Source of the DNA: Alistipes sp.
GTDB taxonomy: Bacteria; Bacteroidota; Bacteroidia; Bacteroidales; Rikenellaceae
Length of the DNA stretch: 64,000 nucleotides
Direction of reading: 5' to 3'
Assembly (NCBI GenBank): GCA_020026435.1
Contig: JAHHQK010000004.1
Span: 1-64,000, forward strand
Both the position numbers and the translations under genes were made by a program. Shown one piece after another: positions 8,767 to 18,286 of the stretch; within the stretch, counting starts at the first letter, position 1, and each line of letters begins with the position of its first letter. The notes under the pieces were generated by a model. That model was not told the origin of the DNA, made no database searches, and was given only the letters and a program-made list of their open reading frames with translations.

Positions 8767-11700
8767 ATGGTGAAAAATCTACTTCATTTTTACCGTCTTT
8801 TTCTGCTGCTTGCAGCCTGCCTTCTGGGGGCGACCACCTCGTGGGCCCAGGGCAAGATCAGCGTCAGCGGTAAGGTAACGGACGACACCCAACTCGCCCT
8901 CCCGGGAGTGAACGTGATCCTGAAGGGAACCACCCAAGGTGTCGTGACCAACAAAGACGGAGAATTCCGGATCAACGTTCCCGCCCGGAACTCGGTTCTC
9001 GTCTTCTCGTTCGTGGGCTACGATTCCCAGGAGGTGGCCGTCGACAAGGCCAAGCACCTGTCGATCGTCATGCGCAGCGACAGCCAGACCATCGACGATG
9101 TGGTAGTGGTCGCCTACGGTGTCCAGAAAAAGGCAACACTCACCGGTTCGCTCGCCGTGGCCGACACCAAGCGACTGACCGAAGTCCCCGTCGCCACGAT
9201 GAACAACGTGCTGGCCGGCTCCGTGACGGGTGTCAGCTCCGTGCAGACCTCGGGTCAGCCGGGTGCCGATGCCGCCCGCATCAACATCCGCGGTATCGGA
9301 TCGCTGACGTCATCGTCGCCCCTGGTGCTGGTCGACGGCGTGGAGCGCGACTTCTCGCAGCTGGACCCCTATGAGGTCGAGAGCCTCACGGTCCTCAAGG
9401 ATGCCTCGGCCACGGCCGTATTCGGTGTGAGGGGTGCCAACGGTGTGATCATCGTCACCACCAAACGCGGTAACAAGGGCAAGGCCAGGATCAGCGTCAG
9501 CTCCACGTTCGGCGTGCAGCAGCTCATGCAATATGTCAAGCAGGTCGGCAGTTACGAGTACGCCTCGTTCTGGAACCAGAAGATGGAGGCCGACCACGAG
9601 ACCGCTCCCGGCAAATACTTCACGCGCGAGGACATCGAGGCCTTCCGCACGGGTTCCGACCCGATCATGCACCCGAGTGTCGACTGGATGGACTATCTGT
9701 TCAACGACGTCTTCTTCCAGACCAAGAACAACATCTCGATCACGGGCGGTACCGACGCCGTGAGCTATTTCGTGTCGCTGGGTTACATGTATCAGAACGG
9801 TGCCTTGAAGGACACCCACCTGCTGCCCTACGACAACAACTTCAACATGAACCGATACAACTACCGTATCAACCTCGACTTCAAACTCTCGCCCTCGACC
9901 AAACTCAAGCTGGGTATCGGCGGTAACGTCCTCGACACCCAGGAGCCGAACCACCAGTACTACAACCCCTTCACGATGGCCACCATCTGGTCAGTGCCCA
10001 TGGCCGGCCCGGGTATCATCAACGGCAAGCGTACGCTTATCCCCAAGGGCATCTACCCGATCGACAACCCGCGCGACGCCTTCGACGGATTCTTCGGCAA
10101 GGGCTACACCCGCAAATACGACGCCAAGCTCAACCTCGACGCCGAAATCACGCAGGACCTGAAGGCCATCACCAAGGGTCTGAGCTTCTCGCTCAAGGGA
10201 GCCTACGACAACCGCTTCATCTTGAACAAGATCCGCGAAGGCGGTGAGTTCGAGTACCAGTATGTCTACTACCAGGGCTACCTCGACGACAAAAACAAAC
10301 CGTGGACCGATCCCGATTTCGACAAGACGATCGTCTATATCCCCCACGGATCGAACAAACCGCTCTCCTACTCCGAGAAGTACAAGCAGGACCGTTCGTG
10401 GTACATCGAGGCCCGATTGAACTACGCCCGCAAGTTCGGCGATCACAATCTCTCGGCCCTGTTGCTCTATAATATGTCGCGCGACTACTACCCGAGCACG
10501 TTCGTCTACCTGCCGCGCAACTACATCGGCTATGTGGGCCGTCTGACCTACGACTACAAGTCGAAATACCTCGCCGAGTTCAACGCCGGATACAACGGTT
10601 CGGAGAACTTCGCCCCCGGCAGCCGCCGCTACGGATTCTTCCCCTCGGGGTCGGTGGGCTGGATACTGAGCGAGGAGCCTTTCCTCAAGGACAACGGTGT
10701 GATCGACTTCCTCAAGTTGCGTGCATCGTGGGGTAAGGTCGGCAACGACCGCGGTATCTCGACCCGATTCATGTATATGGACGGTGTCTGGGAGGACAAC
10801 GGCGGTTACAGCTTCGGCGTGAACAACCCGATCTACTCGCCCGCTTTCAAGTACGGCATCCCCGGCAACAAGGCCGTGACGTGGGAGACGGCCGTGAAAC
10901 AGAACTACGGTTTCGAGATCCAGGCCCTGCGCTCGCGTCTGTCGTTGTCGATGGATGTCTTCTTCGAGCACCGCACCGGCATCCTCATCGAGCCGAAGAA
11001 CACCCCCTCGATCATCGCTACCCCCCTGCCCGAGTTGAACCTCGGTGTGGTCGACAACAAGGGTTACGAGTTGTCGCTGGGTTGGGACGACACCCGCGAG
11101 AACGGCCTGCGCTACTACATCCAGGGTAATGTCTCGTTCGCCCGCAACAAGATCATGTATATGGACGAGGTCCGCCACAAGTACGACTACATGAACGAGA
11201 CGGGCGGTTCGATCGGCCGCTACCCGGGTTACTTCGAGTTCCAGCGTCTGTATCAGTACAGCGACTTCACGCGCGACGCCTCGGGCGAATGGGTGCTGAA
11301 CAAGGATCTGCCCCAGCCCTATGTGAAGGTGGCTCCCGGTGACTGTATGTACGCCGACCTGAACTACGACAATATCATCGACGCCAACGACAAGAAGGTG
11401 GCCGGATATTCCACCACCCCCGAATACGTCTTCGGTCTGAGCGGCGGTCTTTCCTACAAGGGCTTCTCCTTCCACATGCAGTGGACCGGTGCCGCCCACG
11501 TGAGCAAGCCCCTCGGCATCGAGTACCGCATCCCCTACACCAACGCCGGAGGCCGCGGTCTGCTGGACTACTTCTACGAAGGCTGCTGGACGCCCGACAA
11601 CCAGCTCGGCGCCAAATATCCGCGTGCGGCCGAAAGCTCCGAGGCCTGGAACTCCGAGAACTCGACCCTCTGGCTGCAGGACGCCTCATATCTGCGTCTG

Positions 11701-11904
11701 AAGACCCTGTCGCTGGGCTACACCATGAAGAACAAACCCTGGCTCAAGACCCTGGGTCTGGAATCCTTCGAGATCGTCTTCACGGGCTACAACCTTTTGA
11801 CCTTCAGTCCCATGAAGACCATGGACCCGGAGTCACTGGCCGACAACCGAGGTCACTACCCCCTGACCAAGCTATACAGCCTGGGTCTTAACTTAAAATT
11901 CTAA
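8767..11904 (+). CDS. SusC-family TonB-dependent glycan transporter (first pair)
   Basis: This 1045-residue outer-membrane protein is a full-length SusC/RagA-type importer. It has a signal peptide ending near WAQG, a carboxypeptidase-regulatory-like beta-sandwich (about 32-105), a TonB-box-like run (DDVVVVAYG, near 115), a plug domain with the SusC signatures LVLVDGVERD and ATAVFGVRGANGVI, and a large beta-barrel to the C-terminal LNLKF. With its SusD partner it imports oligosaccharides in a TonB-driven way. It is the first gene of the operon, divergent from the HTCS, and is followed after 16 bp by susD1. Confidence 0.96.
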   Translation: MVKNLLHFYRLFLLLAACLLGATTSWAQGKISVSGKVTDDTQLALPGVNVILKGTTQGVVTNKDGEFRINVPARNSVLVFSFVGYDSQEVAVDKAKHLSIVMRSDSQTIDDVVVVAYGVQKKATLTGSLAVADTKRLTEVPVATMNNVLAGSVTGVSSVQTSGQPGADAARINIRGIGSLTSSSPLVLVDGVERDFSQLDPYEVESLTVLKDASATAVFGVRGANGVIIVTTKRGNKGKARISVSSTFGVQQLMQYVKQVGSYEYASFWNQKMEADHETAPGKYFTREDIEAFRTGSDPIMHPSVDWMDYLFNDVFFQTKNNISITGGTDAVSYFVSLGYMYQNGALKDTHLLPYDNNFNMNRYNYRINLDFKLSPSTKLKLGIGGNVLDTQEPNHQYYNPFTMATIWSVPMAGPGIINGKRTLIPKGIYPIDNPRDAFDGFFGKGYTRKYDAKLNLDAEITQDLKAITKGLSFSLKGAYDNRFILNKIREGGEFEYQYVYYQGYLDDKNKPWTDPDFDKTIVYIPHGSNKPLSYSEKYKQDRSWYIEARLNYARKFGDHNLSALLLYNMSRDYYPSTFVYLPRNYIGYVGRLTYDYKSKYLAEFNAGYNGSENFAPGSRRYGFFPSGSVGWILSEEPFLKDNGVIDFLKLRASWGKVGNDRGISTRFMYMDGVWEDNGGYSFGVNNPIYSPAFKYGIPGNKAVTWETAVKQNYGFEIQALRSRLSLSMDVFFEHRTGILIEPKNTPSIIATPLPELNLGVVDNKGYELSLGWDDTRENGLRYYIQGNVSFARNKIMYMDEVRHKYDYMNETGGSIGRYPGYFEFQRLYQYSDFTRDASGEWVLNKDLPQPYVKVAPGDCMYADLNYDNIIDANDKKVAGYSTTPEYVFGLSGGLSYKGFSFHMQWTGAAHVSKPLGIEYRIPYTNAGGRGLLDYFYEGCWTPDNQLGAKYPRAAESSEAWNSENSTLWLQDASYLRLKTLSLGYTMKNKPWLKTLGLESFEIVFTGYNLLTFSPMKTMDPESLADNRGHYPLTKLYSLGLNLKF

Positions 11905-11920
11905 AACGTCAATACAGAAC

Positions 11921-13714
11921 ATGAAACTGCATAAGATCACAACCAATCTGCTCGTAGTCCTGTCGCTGGGCCTGTCGCTGACCTCGTGTTACGACATCCG
12001 CTTCGGAGACGATTTCCTGGGCACGGGAGCAGAGAATTCGGGTGCGGTGACCGACTCGATGTTCAGCTCCAAGATCAACGCCGACAAGGTGCTCACCCAG
12101 GCCTACAAATACCTTCCCTACGGACTTCCCGTCAAGATGAGCGGCGAGGATGCCCGCGCCTACGACAAACTGGGCATGAACGTCCTCGAAGCCCTCACCG
12201 ACCTGCACCAGAGCACACGAGACAACCAGATGGACGGTCCGGTGAACCTCTACTACCGCGGTGCCCTCTCGGCCAACCTCAACGAGGCGAACCAGGGCCA
12301 CGAGGCCTACCGCTTCGGCTCGGAACTCGACTACTCGACGATCCGCTACGCCTGGATCTACATCGAGAACTGCCACAAGATTCCCGACATCACCGACATG
12401 GAGCTCCGCGAGCGCGTGGCCGAGGCCAAGATGCTCGTAGCGCTCTCCTACGCCGAGATGCTGCGCTATGTGGGCGGCGTGCCCATCCTGGACCACTACG
12501 TCAAGGAGGACGAGGTGATGAACTTTCCGCGCCGCACCTTTGCCGAGACCGTCGACTACATCGTCCGACTGATCGACGAGGCGAAAGGCGACCTGAAATG
12601 GAAACAGGACGAAAACAACGACGGCCGCATGACGATGGCCGGAGCCCTCGGCTTGAAATTCCGCGTGCTGCTCTTCGCCGCGAGCCCCATGTTCAACTCC
12701 GCCACCCCGTGGCACCCGGCCGCCGACCGCTACACCTGCTACACCGACTACGACGCCTCGCGCTGGCAGCGTGCGGCTGATGCCGGCAAAGAGTTCATGG
12801 ACGCACTGAGCATCTACGGCCAGTATGAGCTGATTCAGCCCGTCGAGTCCACCCACGCCGCACGCCGCACGGCCTTCCAGAAGGCCTACTACGACCGCGG
12901 CGGTTCGGAGGTGCTGATCTCCACGCGCCGCAGCTTCGAGGTGAGCGTCCTCAACGACTTCTTCAGCCAAAGAAACTACTCCGGCCCGACGCTCAACTAT
13001 GTGAACATGTTCCCCTGGGAGAACGGCGACGACTTCCCCTCCGATTTCGATTGGGAGAACCCCTCGACCCAGCCTTTCTACGGTCCCAACGGCCCGACAC
13101 GTGACCCGCGTCTCTACGAGACCGTCACCCTGCCCGGCTCGCTCTACTTCGACGGCACCTACGCCCCGATCTACACCAACCACCAGTTCTTCCGCCCCGG
13201 CGGCACGGGATTCACGATGAAGAAATTCATCCTGGAGCAGAACGCCGACCGCAACGGACGTCCGATCCAGTGGCCCTACCTGCGCCTGGCCGAGATCTGG
13301 CTCAGCTACGCCGAGGTCCTCAACGAGGTGAAGGGCGCCCCGACGACGGATGCCTACCGCTACGTCAACGAAGTGCGTGCGCGCGTGGGTCTGAAACCCC
13401 TGGCCGACAACCTCACCAAGGATCAGTTCCGCGAGGCCGTTCTGCGCGAGCGTGCCCTGGAGCTGGGATTCGAGGAGGTGCGCTGGTTCGACCTCATACG
13501 TTACAACCGCGTTGACGAGTTCCGCAAGGAGCTCTACGGACTCCAGTCCACGGCTCTGGACAACCCCAAGCAGCCGACCAAATTCTCTTACAAGAAATAC
13601 CGCCTGCAGGATCGTCTCTGGAAAGAGCACTGGGATTCCAAATGGTACTTGAGCCCGATCCCCTTCGAGGAGGTCAACAAGGAGTACGGCATGACCCAGA
13701 ATCCGGGTTGGTAG
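11921..13714 (+). CDS. SusD/RagB-family surface glycan-binding lipoprotein (first pair)
   Basis: This 597-residue protein has a lipoprotein signal (LTSC, Cys23) and the TPR-rich fold typical of SusD: an early KVLTQAYKYLP helix, the RVAEAKMLVALSYAEMLRYVGGVPI segment common to the family (about 154-180), and the late AYRYVNEVRARVGL and RERALELGFEEVRWFDLIRYN motifs. It should cap the SusC barrel and capture glycan at the cell surface. The 16-bp gap to susC1 indicates a translationally linked pair. Confidence 0.95.
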   Translation: MKLHKITTNLLVVLSLGLSLTSCYDIRFGDDFLGTGAENSGAVTDSMFSSKINADKVLTQAYKYLPYGLPVKMSGEDARAYDKLGMNVLEALTDLHQSTRDNQMDGPVNLYYRGALSANLNEANQGHEAYRFGSELDYSTIRYAWIYIENCHKIPDITDMELRERVAEAKMLVALSYAEMLRYVGGVPILDHYVKEDEVMNFPRRTFAETVDYIVRLIDEAKGDLKWKQDENNDGRMTMAGALGLKFRVLLFAASPMFNSATPWHPAADRYTCYTDYDASRWQRAADAGKEFMDALSIYGQYELIQPVESTHAARRTAFQKAYYDRGGSEVLISTRRSFEVSVLNDFFSQRNYSGPTLNYVNMFPWENGDDFPSDFDWENPSTQPFYGPNGPTRDPRLYETVTLPGSLYFDGTYAPIYTNHQFFRPGGTGFTMKKFILEQNADRNGRPIQWPYLRLAEIWLSYAEVLNEVKGAPTTDAYRYVNEVRARVGLKPLADNLTKDQFREAVLRERALELGFEEVRWFDLIRYNRVDEFRKELYGLQSTALDNPKQPTKFSYKKYRLQDRLWKEHWDSKWYLSPIPFEEVNKEYGMTQNPGW

Positions 13715-13774
13715 CCCGTCCCGGACAAACAGGACCAATAACGCAAGTTACAACTTAGGAAAATCAACCAACGT

Positions 13775-16519
13775 ATGAAAAAGTTAATCATGTTCTTACT
13801 CAGCGGTATCACGTTCACGTTGTATGCCCAGCCCCAGGCCCCCCGGACCGCAGCCCCCGAGCAGGAGGACAAGGCTCAGGTGCAGGCAACCGACGACGAT
13901 GATTTTTACCGCACACGGGTAAAAGAAAAAGCGATACACAACTCCCCCCATATCGACGTGGCCAAGGCCCTCTACGGCCAGGCTGCCGGACTGAACGTCT
14001 ATCAGGGCAAGGGCGAATCGTCGATGAACAATTCGATCCTCTCGCTCCACGGCCATGCCCCCCTGGTGCTCGTCGACGGCTTCATCCGCGACATCAACAC
14101 CATCACCACCAACGAGATCGAGTCGATCACCCTGCTCAAGGATGCCGCCTCGGCCGCCATCTACGGTGTAAGAGGTGCCAACGGCGTGGTGCTGATCACC
14201 ACCAAACGCGGTAAGCAGCAGGGGCTGAAGATCACGGCCAACTACCAGGTCGGCATCAACACCCAGTTCCGCAGCCCGAAGTTCTCCGACGCCTACACCT
14301 ATGCCGGAAAGCTCAACGAGGCCCTTCGCCTCGACGGACTCAGCCCCCGCTACAACGACTTCGAGCTGGAGGCCTTCCGCAACCAGACCTTCCCCGAGGT
14401 CTATCCCGACGTCAACTGGTGGAAAGAGGTCTATGACAACATCTCAATGAACCACCGCCTGGCCTTCACGTTTGAGGGCGGCAGCGAGCGGTTCAAGTAC
14501 TACACCGTGGTGGACTACATGCACGACAACGGCTTCGTGAAGAACCTCTCGAAGGATTCGCGCTACGACAGCAAGTTCACCGACTCCCGACTGAGCATCC
14601 GCGGTAACATCGACGCCAAGATCAGCAAGACAACCGACTTCCGCCTCAACATCGCGGGCCGCATCGCCGAGGACAACAAACCCCTCTACGGCGACTTCTA
14701 CCAGACGATCTACCGCACGCCGGCCGCCGCCTTCCCGATCCGCCACAGCGACGGCATCTACGGAGGTTCGACCCTCTACGGCGACCAGAACCCCTACGCC
14801 CTGATCGCCTCGACGGGTAACCACAAGAACACCTACGCCACGCTGCTGGCCGATGCCGTCCTCTCGCAGAAACTCGACCTGATCTTCAAGGGTCTTTCGG
14901 CCGAACTGGCCCTGTCGTTCGACGACTTCGGCAAGATGTACGACAAGTCGATCAAGACCTACCGCTACAAGGAGCTTACGCCCTCGTTCACCGACGGTTC
15001 GCTGGTCGTCATGCCCCACATCTACGGCAAGGACTCCGAGACGCTGGACCACTCGCAGGGTCTGATGAGCGTCTATCTTCGTCTGATGTTCCAGGCCCGT
15101 CTGAAATACCGTCTGGAGCACCTGCGCCACCGCCTGGATCTGGTGGCCGTCTACGACCAGCAGGCCTACACGTCCAGCGGACGTAACAAGAGTACGAAAC
15201 GTCAGTCGCTCTTCATCACGGCCGACTACAACTATGACAACCGCTACATTCTGAGCGCCGTGGTCAACTACTCGGGTACGGCCTTCCTGCCCAAGCACCA
15301 CCGCTTCCACACCTACCCCGCCGTCTCGGCCCAGTGGAACATCTCCAACGAGAAATTCCTCAAGGGATCGAAGGCCGTAAGCACCCTCTCGCTCTACACC
15401 TCCTACGGACTGTCGGGCTGGGATGGCAACCTGAGCCATGAGCTCTACCTGCAGAACTACGGCACGGGCAACGGCTACTACTTCACGGCCAACGTCAACA
15501 AGTTCGGCGGCATGGTCGAGGGCCAGCTTCCGGTCGAGGGCCTCACGGTCGAGGAGTCGAGAAAATTCACCGTCGGTGTCAACGCCGGCTTCCTGGAGGA
15601 CCGCCTCCACATGAATTTCGAGGGATTCTACGAAAAACGCAGCGACATCCTCGTGCCGTCGTCGTCCACCTCGGGCATCATCGGCGTGCCGGTGGGCAAG
15701 CTCAACGCCGGAATCCAGGAGTACGGCGGTTTCGACGCCTCGCTCGGATGGAGCGACCACCGCGGAGCCTTCAAGTATGACATCACGGCCAACGTCTCCT
15801 ACGTCGACAGCCAGATCATCGAGGACAACCAGGCCTACCAGGAGTACGACTACCTCTACCACCGCGGCAACCGCGTGGGCCAGCGCTACGGTCTGGAGGC
15901 CATCGGCTTCTTCCACGACGCCATCGACATCCACAACAGCCCCCAGCAGACCTTCAGCGAGGTGCGCCCCGGCGACATCAAGTACAAGGACCAAAACGGC
16001 GACAACGTAATCGACGAGAAGGACCGTGTGAAGATGTTCGGCACGACGATCCCGCGCTTCTACTTCGGTCTGAATCTGAACTTCGAGTACAAGCGTTTCG
16101 AGATCGGCGCCACGTTCCAGGGTCTGATGGGCCGCACGGTCAACCTGCTCGACTCGCCCCTCTACCAGCCCATCAAGGACAACAGCAACATCTCGACCCA
16201 CTTCCTCGAAAACGAGATCAGCTGGACGCCCCAGACGGCTGCCACGGCCACCATGCCGCGTCTGACGACCCTCGAAAACAAGAACAACTACCAACCCGGT
16301 TCGATGTGGTTCCGCGACGGCTCGTTCATCAAGCTGCGCAACCTGACCATAGGCTACACCTTCCCAAAGTCCATGACCCGTTTTGCCGACATCAAGCTCT
16401 ACTTCCAGGGAACGAACCTCTTCTCGCTGGACAATCTGGATTTTGCCGATCCCGAGCAGTTCGAGGCCGGATACCCCGTGTCGAGAAGCTACTGGCTGGG
16501 TATAAAACTGAACTTTTAA
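13775..16519 (+). CDS. Second SusC-family protein, lacking the N-terminal regulatory-like domain
   Basis: This 914-residue protein has a signal peptide ending at YAQPQ and goes almost directly into a plug-like region (LVLVDGFIRD, AAIYGVRGANGVVLI) and a SusC-type barrel ending LGIKLNF. Compared with susC1 it lacks the carboxypeptidase-like beta-sandwich and has no clear TonB-box motif. In its place is a short acidic, Gln/Ala-rich linker (about residues 19-55, with DDDD). It is otherwise in good order and paired with its own susD. It may be a second transporter for another oligosaccharide, or one with altered TonB coupling. Confidence 0.93.
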   Translation: MKKLIMFLLSGITFTLYAQPQAPRTAAPEQEDKAQVQATDDDDFYRTRVKEKAIHNSPHIDVAKALYGQAAGLNVYQGKGESSMNNSILSLHGHAPLVLVDGFIRDINTITTNEIESITLLKDAASAAIYGVRGANGVVLITTKRGKQQGLKITANYQVGINTQFRSPKFSDAYTYAGKLNEALRLDGLSPRYNDFELEAFRNQTFPEVYPDVNWWKEVYDNISMNHRLAFTFEGGSERFKYYTVVDYMHDNGFVKNLSKDSRYDSKFTDSRLSIRGNIDAKISKTTDFRLNIAGRIAEDNKPLYGDFYQTIYRTPAAAFPIRHSDGIYGGSTLYGDQNPYALIASTGNHKNTYATLLADAVLSQKLDLIFKGLSAELALSFDDFGKMYDKSIKTYRYKELTPSFTDGSLVVMPHIYGKDSETLDHSQGLMSVYLRLMFQARLKYRLEHLRHRLDLVAVYDQQAYTSSGRNKSTKRQSLFITADYNYDNRYILSAVVNYSGTAFLPKHHRFHTYPAVSAQWNISNEKFLKGSKAVSTLSLYTSYGLSGWDGNLSHELYLQNYGTGNGYYFTANVNKFGGMVEGQLPVEGLTVEESRKFTVGVNAGFLEDRLHMNFEGFYEKRSDILVPSSSTSGIIGVPVGKLNAGIQEYGGFDASLGWSDHRGAFKYDITANVSYVDSQIIEDNQAYQEYDYLYHRGNRVGQRYGLEAIGFFHDAIDIHNSPQQTFSEVRPGDIKYKDQNGDNVIDEKDRVKMFGTTIPRFYFGLNLNFEYKRFEIGATFQGLMGRTVNLLDSPLYQPIKDNSNISTHFLENEISWTPQTAATATMPRLTTLENKNNYQPGSMWFRDGSFIKLRNLTIGYTFPKSMTRFADIKLYFQGTNLFSLDNLDFADPEQFEAGYPVSRSYWLGIKLNF

Positions 16520-16538
16520 CAACTCAAGATAACAAGTT

Positions 16539-18230
16539 ATGAAAAAATCATATCTGATCCTTCTGCTTTCTACCTTGCTCGCGCTGACCTCGACGGCCTG
16601 TGACTATCTTGACTTCGACGAGACGAACAATCTCAACACCAAGGAGAATATCTACAAGTACTTCAACACCACCAAGAGCATGCTCACCCACGTCTACTCC
16701 TACGTTCCCCAGGATTTCGGAGCCGTCGGCGGAGCCATGCGCGACTGCGGTTGCGACGATGCCGAATACGGCAACACCTCGGCCGCCGTCCAGTACTTCA
16801 ACACCAACGCCTGGTCGCCGATCAAGACCCTCGACAACAACTGGGATCTCTACGAAGGAATCCGCGCCGCCAACAGTTTCATCAAGGAGATCGCCGAGGT
16901 GGATTTCAGCCGTTTCGAGAACAACGTCAACTACGAGGAGTGGATGTCGCAGCTCAAGTACTTCCCCTATGAGGCCCGTATGCTGCGCGCCCTGTTCTTC
17001 TTCGAGTTGGCCCGCCGCTACGGCGACATCGCCATGCCGCTGACGGTCCTCACGGCCGAGGAAGCCAACACCATCGCCAAGACCCCGTTCCACGAGGTGA
17101 TCGACTTCATCGTCAAAGAGTGCACGGAGTGCGCCGACGACAAGCTACCCGTCAGCTACGCCTCGATCGCCCCCAAGGAGATCGGCCGCATCACCAAGGG
17201 TTTCGCCCTGGCCCTCAAGTCCAAGGCCCTGCTCTATGCCGCCAGCCCGCTGCACAACCCCGAGCAGAACACCGACCGCTGGATCGCCTCGGCCAAAGCC
17301 GCCCGGGAAATCATCTCGACAGGTTACTACTCGCTGAGTACCGACAACGACAACAATATCGACTCGCGCGAGGTGGTGTTCATGAGAATGAACCCCCAGG
17401 ACTACACCTTCGAACTGAACAACTTCCCGCTCCGCTTCGTCAACGGCCGCCGCACGAAGCTGGCCAACAGCGTCTACCCGTCGCAGAACCTCGTCGATGC
17501 CTTCCAGACCCGCAACGGATATGAGGTCCGCCTCACGGAGTCGGGATGGAAGTCCGACGACCCGGAGTTCAACCCGGCCAAACCCTACGACAACCGCGAC
17601 CCGCGTTTCTACAAGACGGTACTCTACAACACGGCCCCCTTCAAGGGAAAGACCATCGAGGTCTTTGCCGGCGGCAAGGACGACTTCCCGGTTCAGGAGG
17701 GCGGCACGCCCACGGGCTACTTCCTGCGCAAGCACCTCCAGGAGAACACCAGCTTCGAGACCGACCGCGAAGTGAAGCTCATGCACCACTGGATCATCTA
17801 CCGCTATGCCGAGACGCTGCTCACCTACGCCGAGTCGATGGTCGAGGCCTTCAACAACCCCTCCTACACCAGCGAGGAGTTCCCCCTCTCGGCCATCGAG
17901 GCCCTGAACATGGTCCGCACCAACGCCGGAATGCCCCAGGTCACGGCCGGCAGCAAGGATGAGTTCATCGCCGCCCTGCGCAACGAGTGGCGCGTGGAGT
18001 TCGCCTTCGAGGATCACCGTTTCTGGGATGTCCGCCGCTGGAAGATCGGCGACCAGACCCAGAAGGAACTTTACGCCGCCAGCGTGGTGAAGAGTGCCGA
18101 CGGATCGTTCAAATACCAGCGTTCGCTCTACGAGATGCGCAACTGGTCGGAGAAGAAATACCTCTACCCCATTCCCCAAAACGAAATCTACAACAACCCC
18201 AACCTCCTGCCCCAGAACCTCGGCTGGTAA
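16539..18230 (+). CDS. Second SusD/RagB-family glycan-binding lipoprotein
   Basis: This 563-residue lipoprotein (signal with STAC, Cys21) has the family pattern YEGIRAANSFI, EARMLRALFFFELARRYGDIAMPL, a late EALNMVRTNAGMP and NEWRVEFAFEDHRFWDVRRWK, ending in the usual YPIPQNEIYNNPNL. It is 19 bp after susC2 and is its presumed partner. Its sequence is clearly different from susD1, so the two pairs are not a recent duplication and may bind different parts of the substrate. Confidence 0.95.
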   Translation: MKKSYLILLLSTLLALTSTACDYLDFDETNNLNTKENIYKYFNTTKSMLTHVYSYVPQDFGAVGGAMRDCGCDDAEYGNTSAAVQYFNTNAWSPIKTLDNNWDLYEGIRAANSFIKEIAEVDFSRFENNVNYEEWMSQLKYFPYEARMLRALFFFELARRYGDIAMPLTVLTAEEANTIAKTPFHEVIDFIVKECTECADDKLPVSYASIAPKEIGRITKGFALALKSKALLYAASPLHNPEQNTDRWIASAKAAREIISTGYYSLSTDNDNNIDSREVVFMRMNPQDYTFELNNFPLRFVNGRRTKLANSVYPSQNLVDAFQTRNGYEVRLTESGWKSDDPEFNPAKPYDNRDPRFYKTVLYNTAPFKGKTIEVFAGGKDDFPVQEGGTPTGYFLRKHLQENTSFETDREVKLMHHWIIYRYAETLLTYAESMVEAFNNPSYTSEEFPLSAIEALNMVRTNAGMPQVTAGSKDEFIAALRNEWRVEFAFEDHRFWDVRRWKIGDQTQKELYAASVVKSADGSFKYQRSLYEMRNWSEKKYLYPIPQNEIYNNPNLLPQNLGW

Positions 18231-18286
18231 GGCCTCGGCGAAAGGCTTGGAAAAACTGTAAAACCGAAAATTAAAACATTCAAGAT

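Noticed and set aside
14444..16522. Long minus-strand frame opposite susC2
   Set aside because: Same shadow effect; the plus-strand protein has full SusC signatures.
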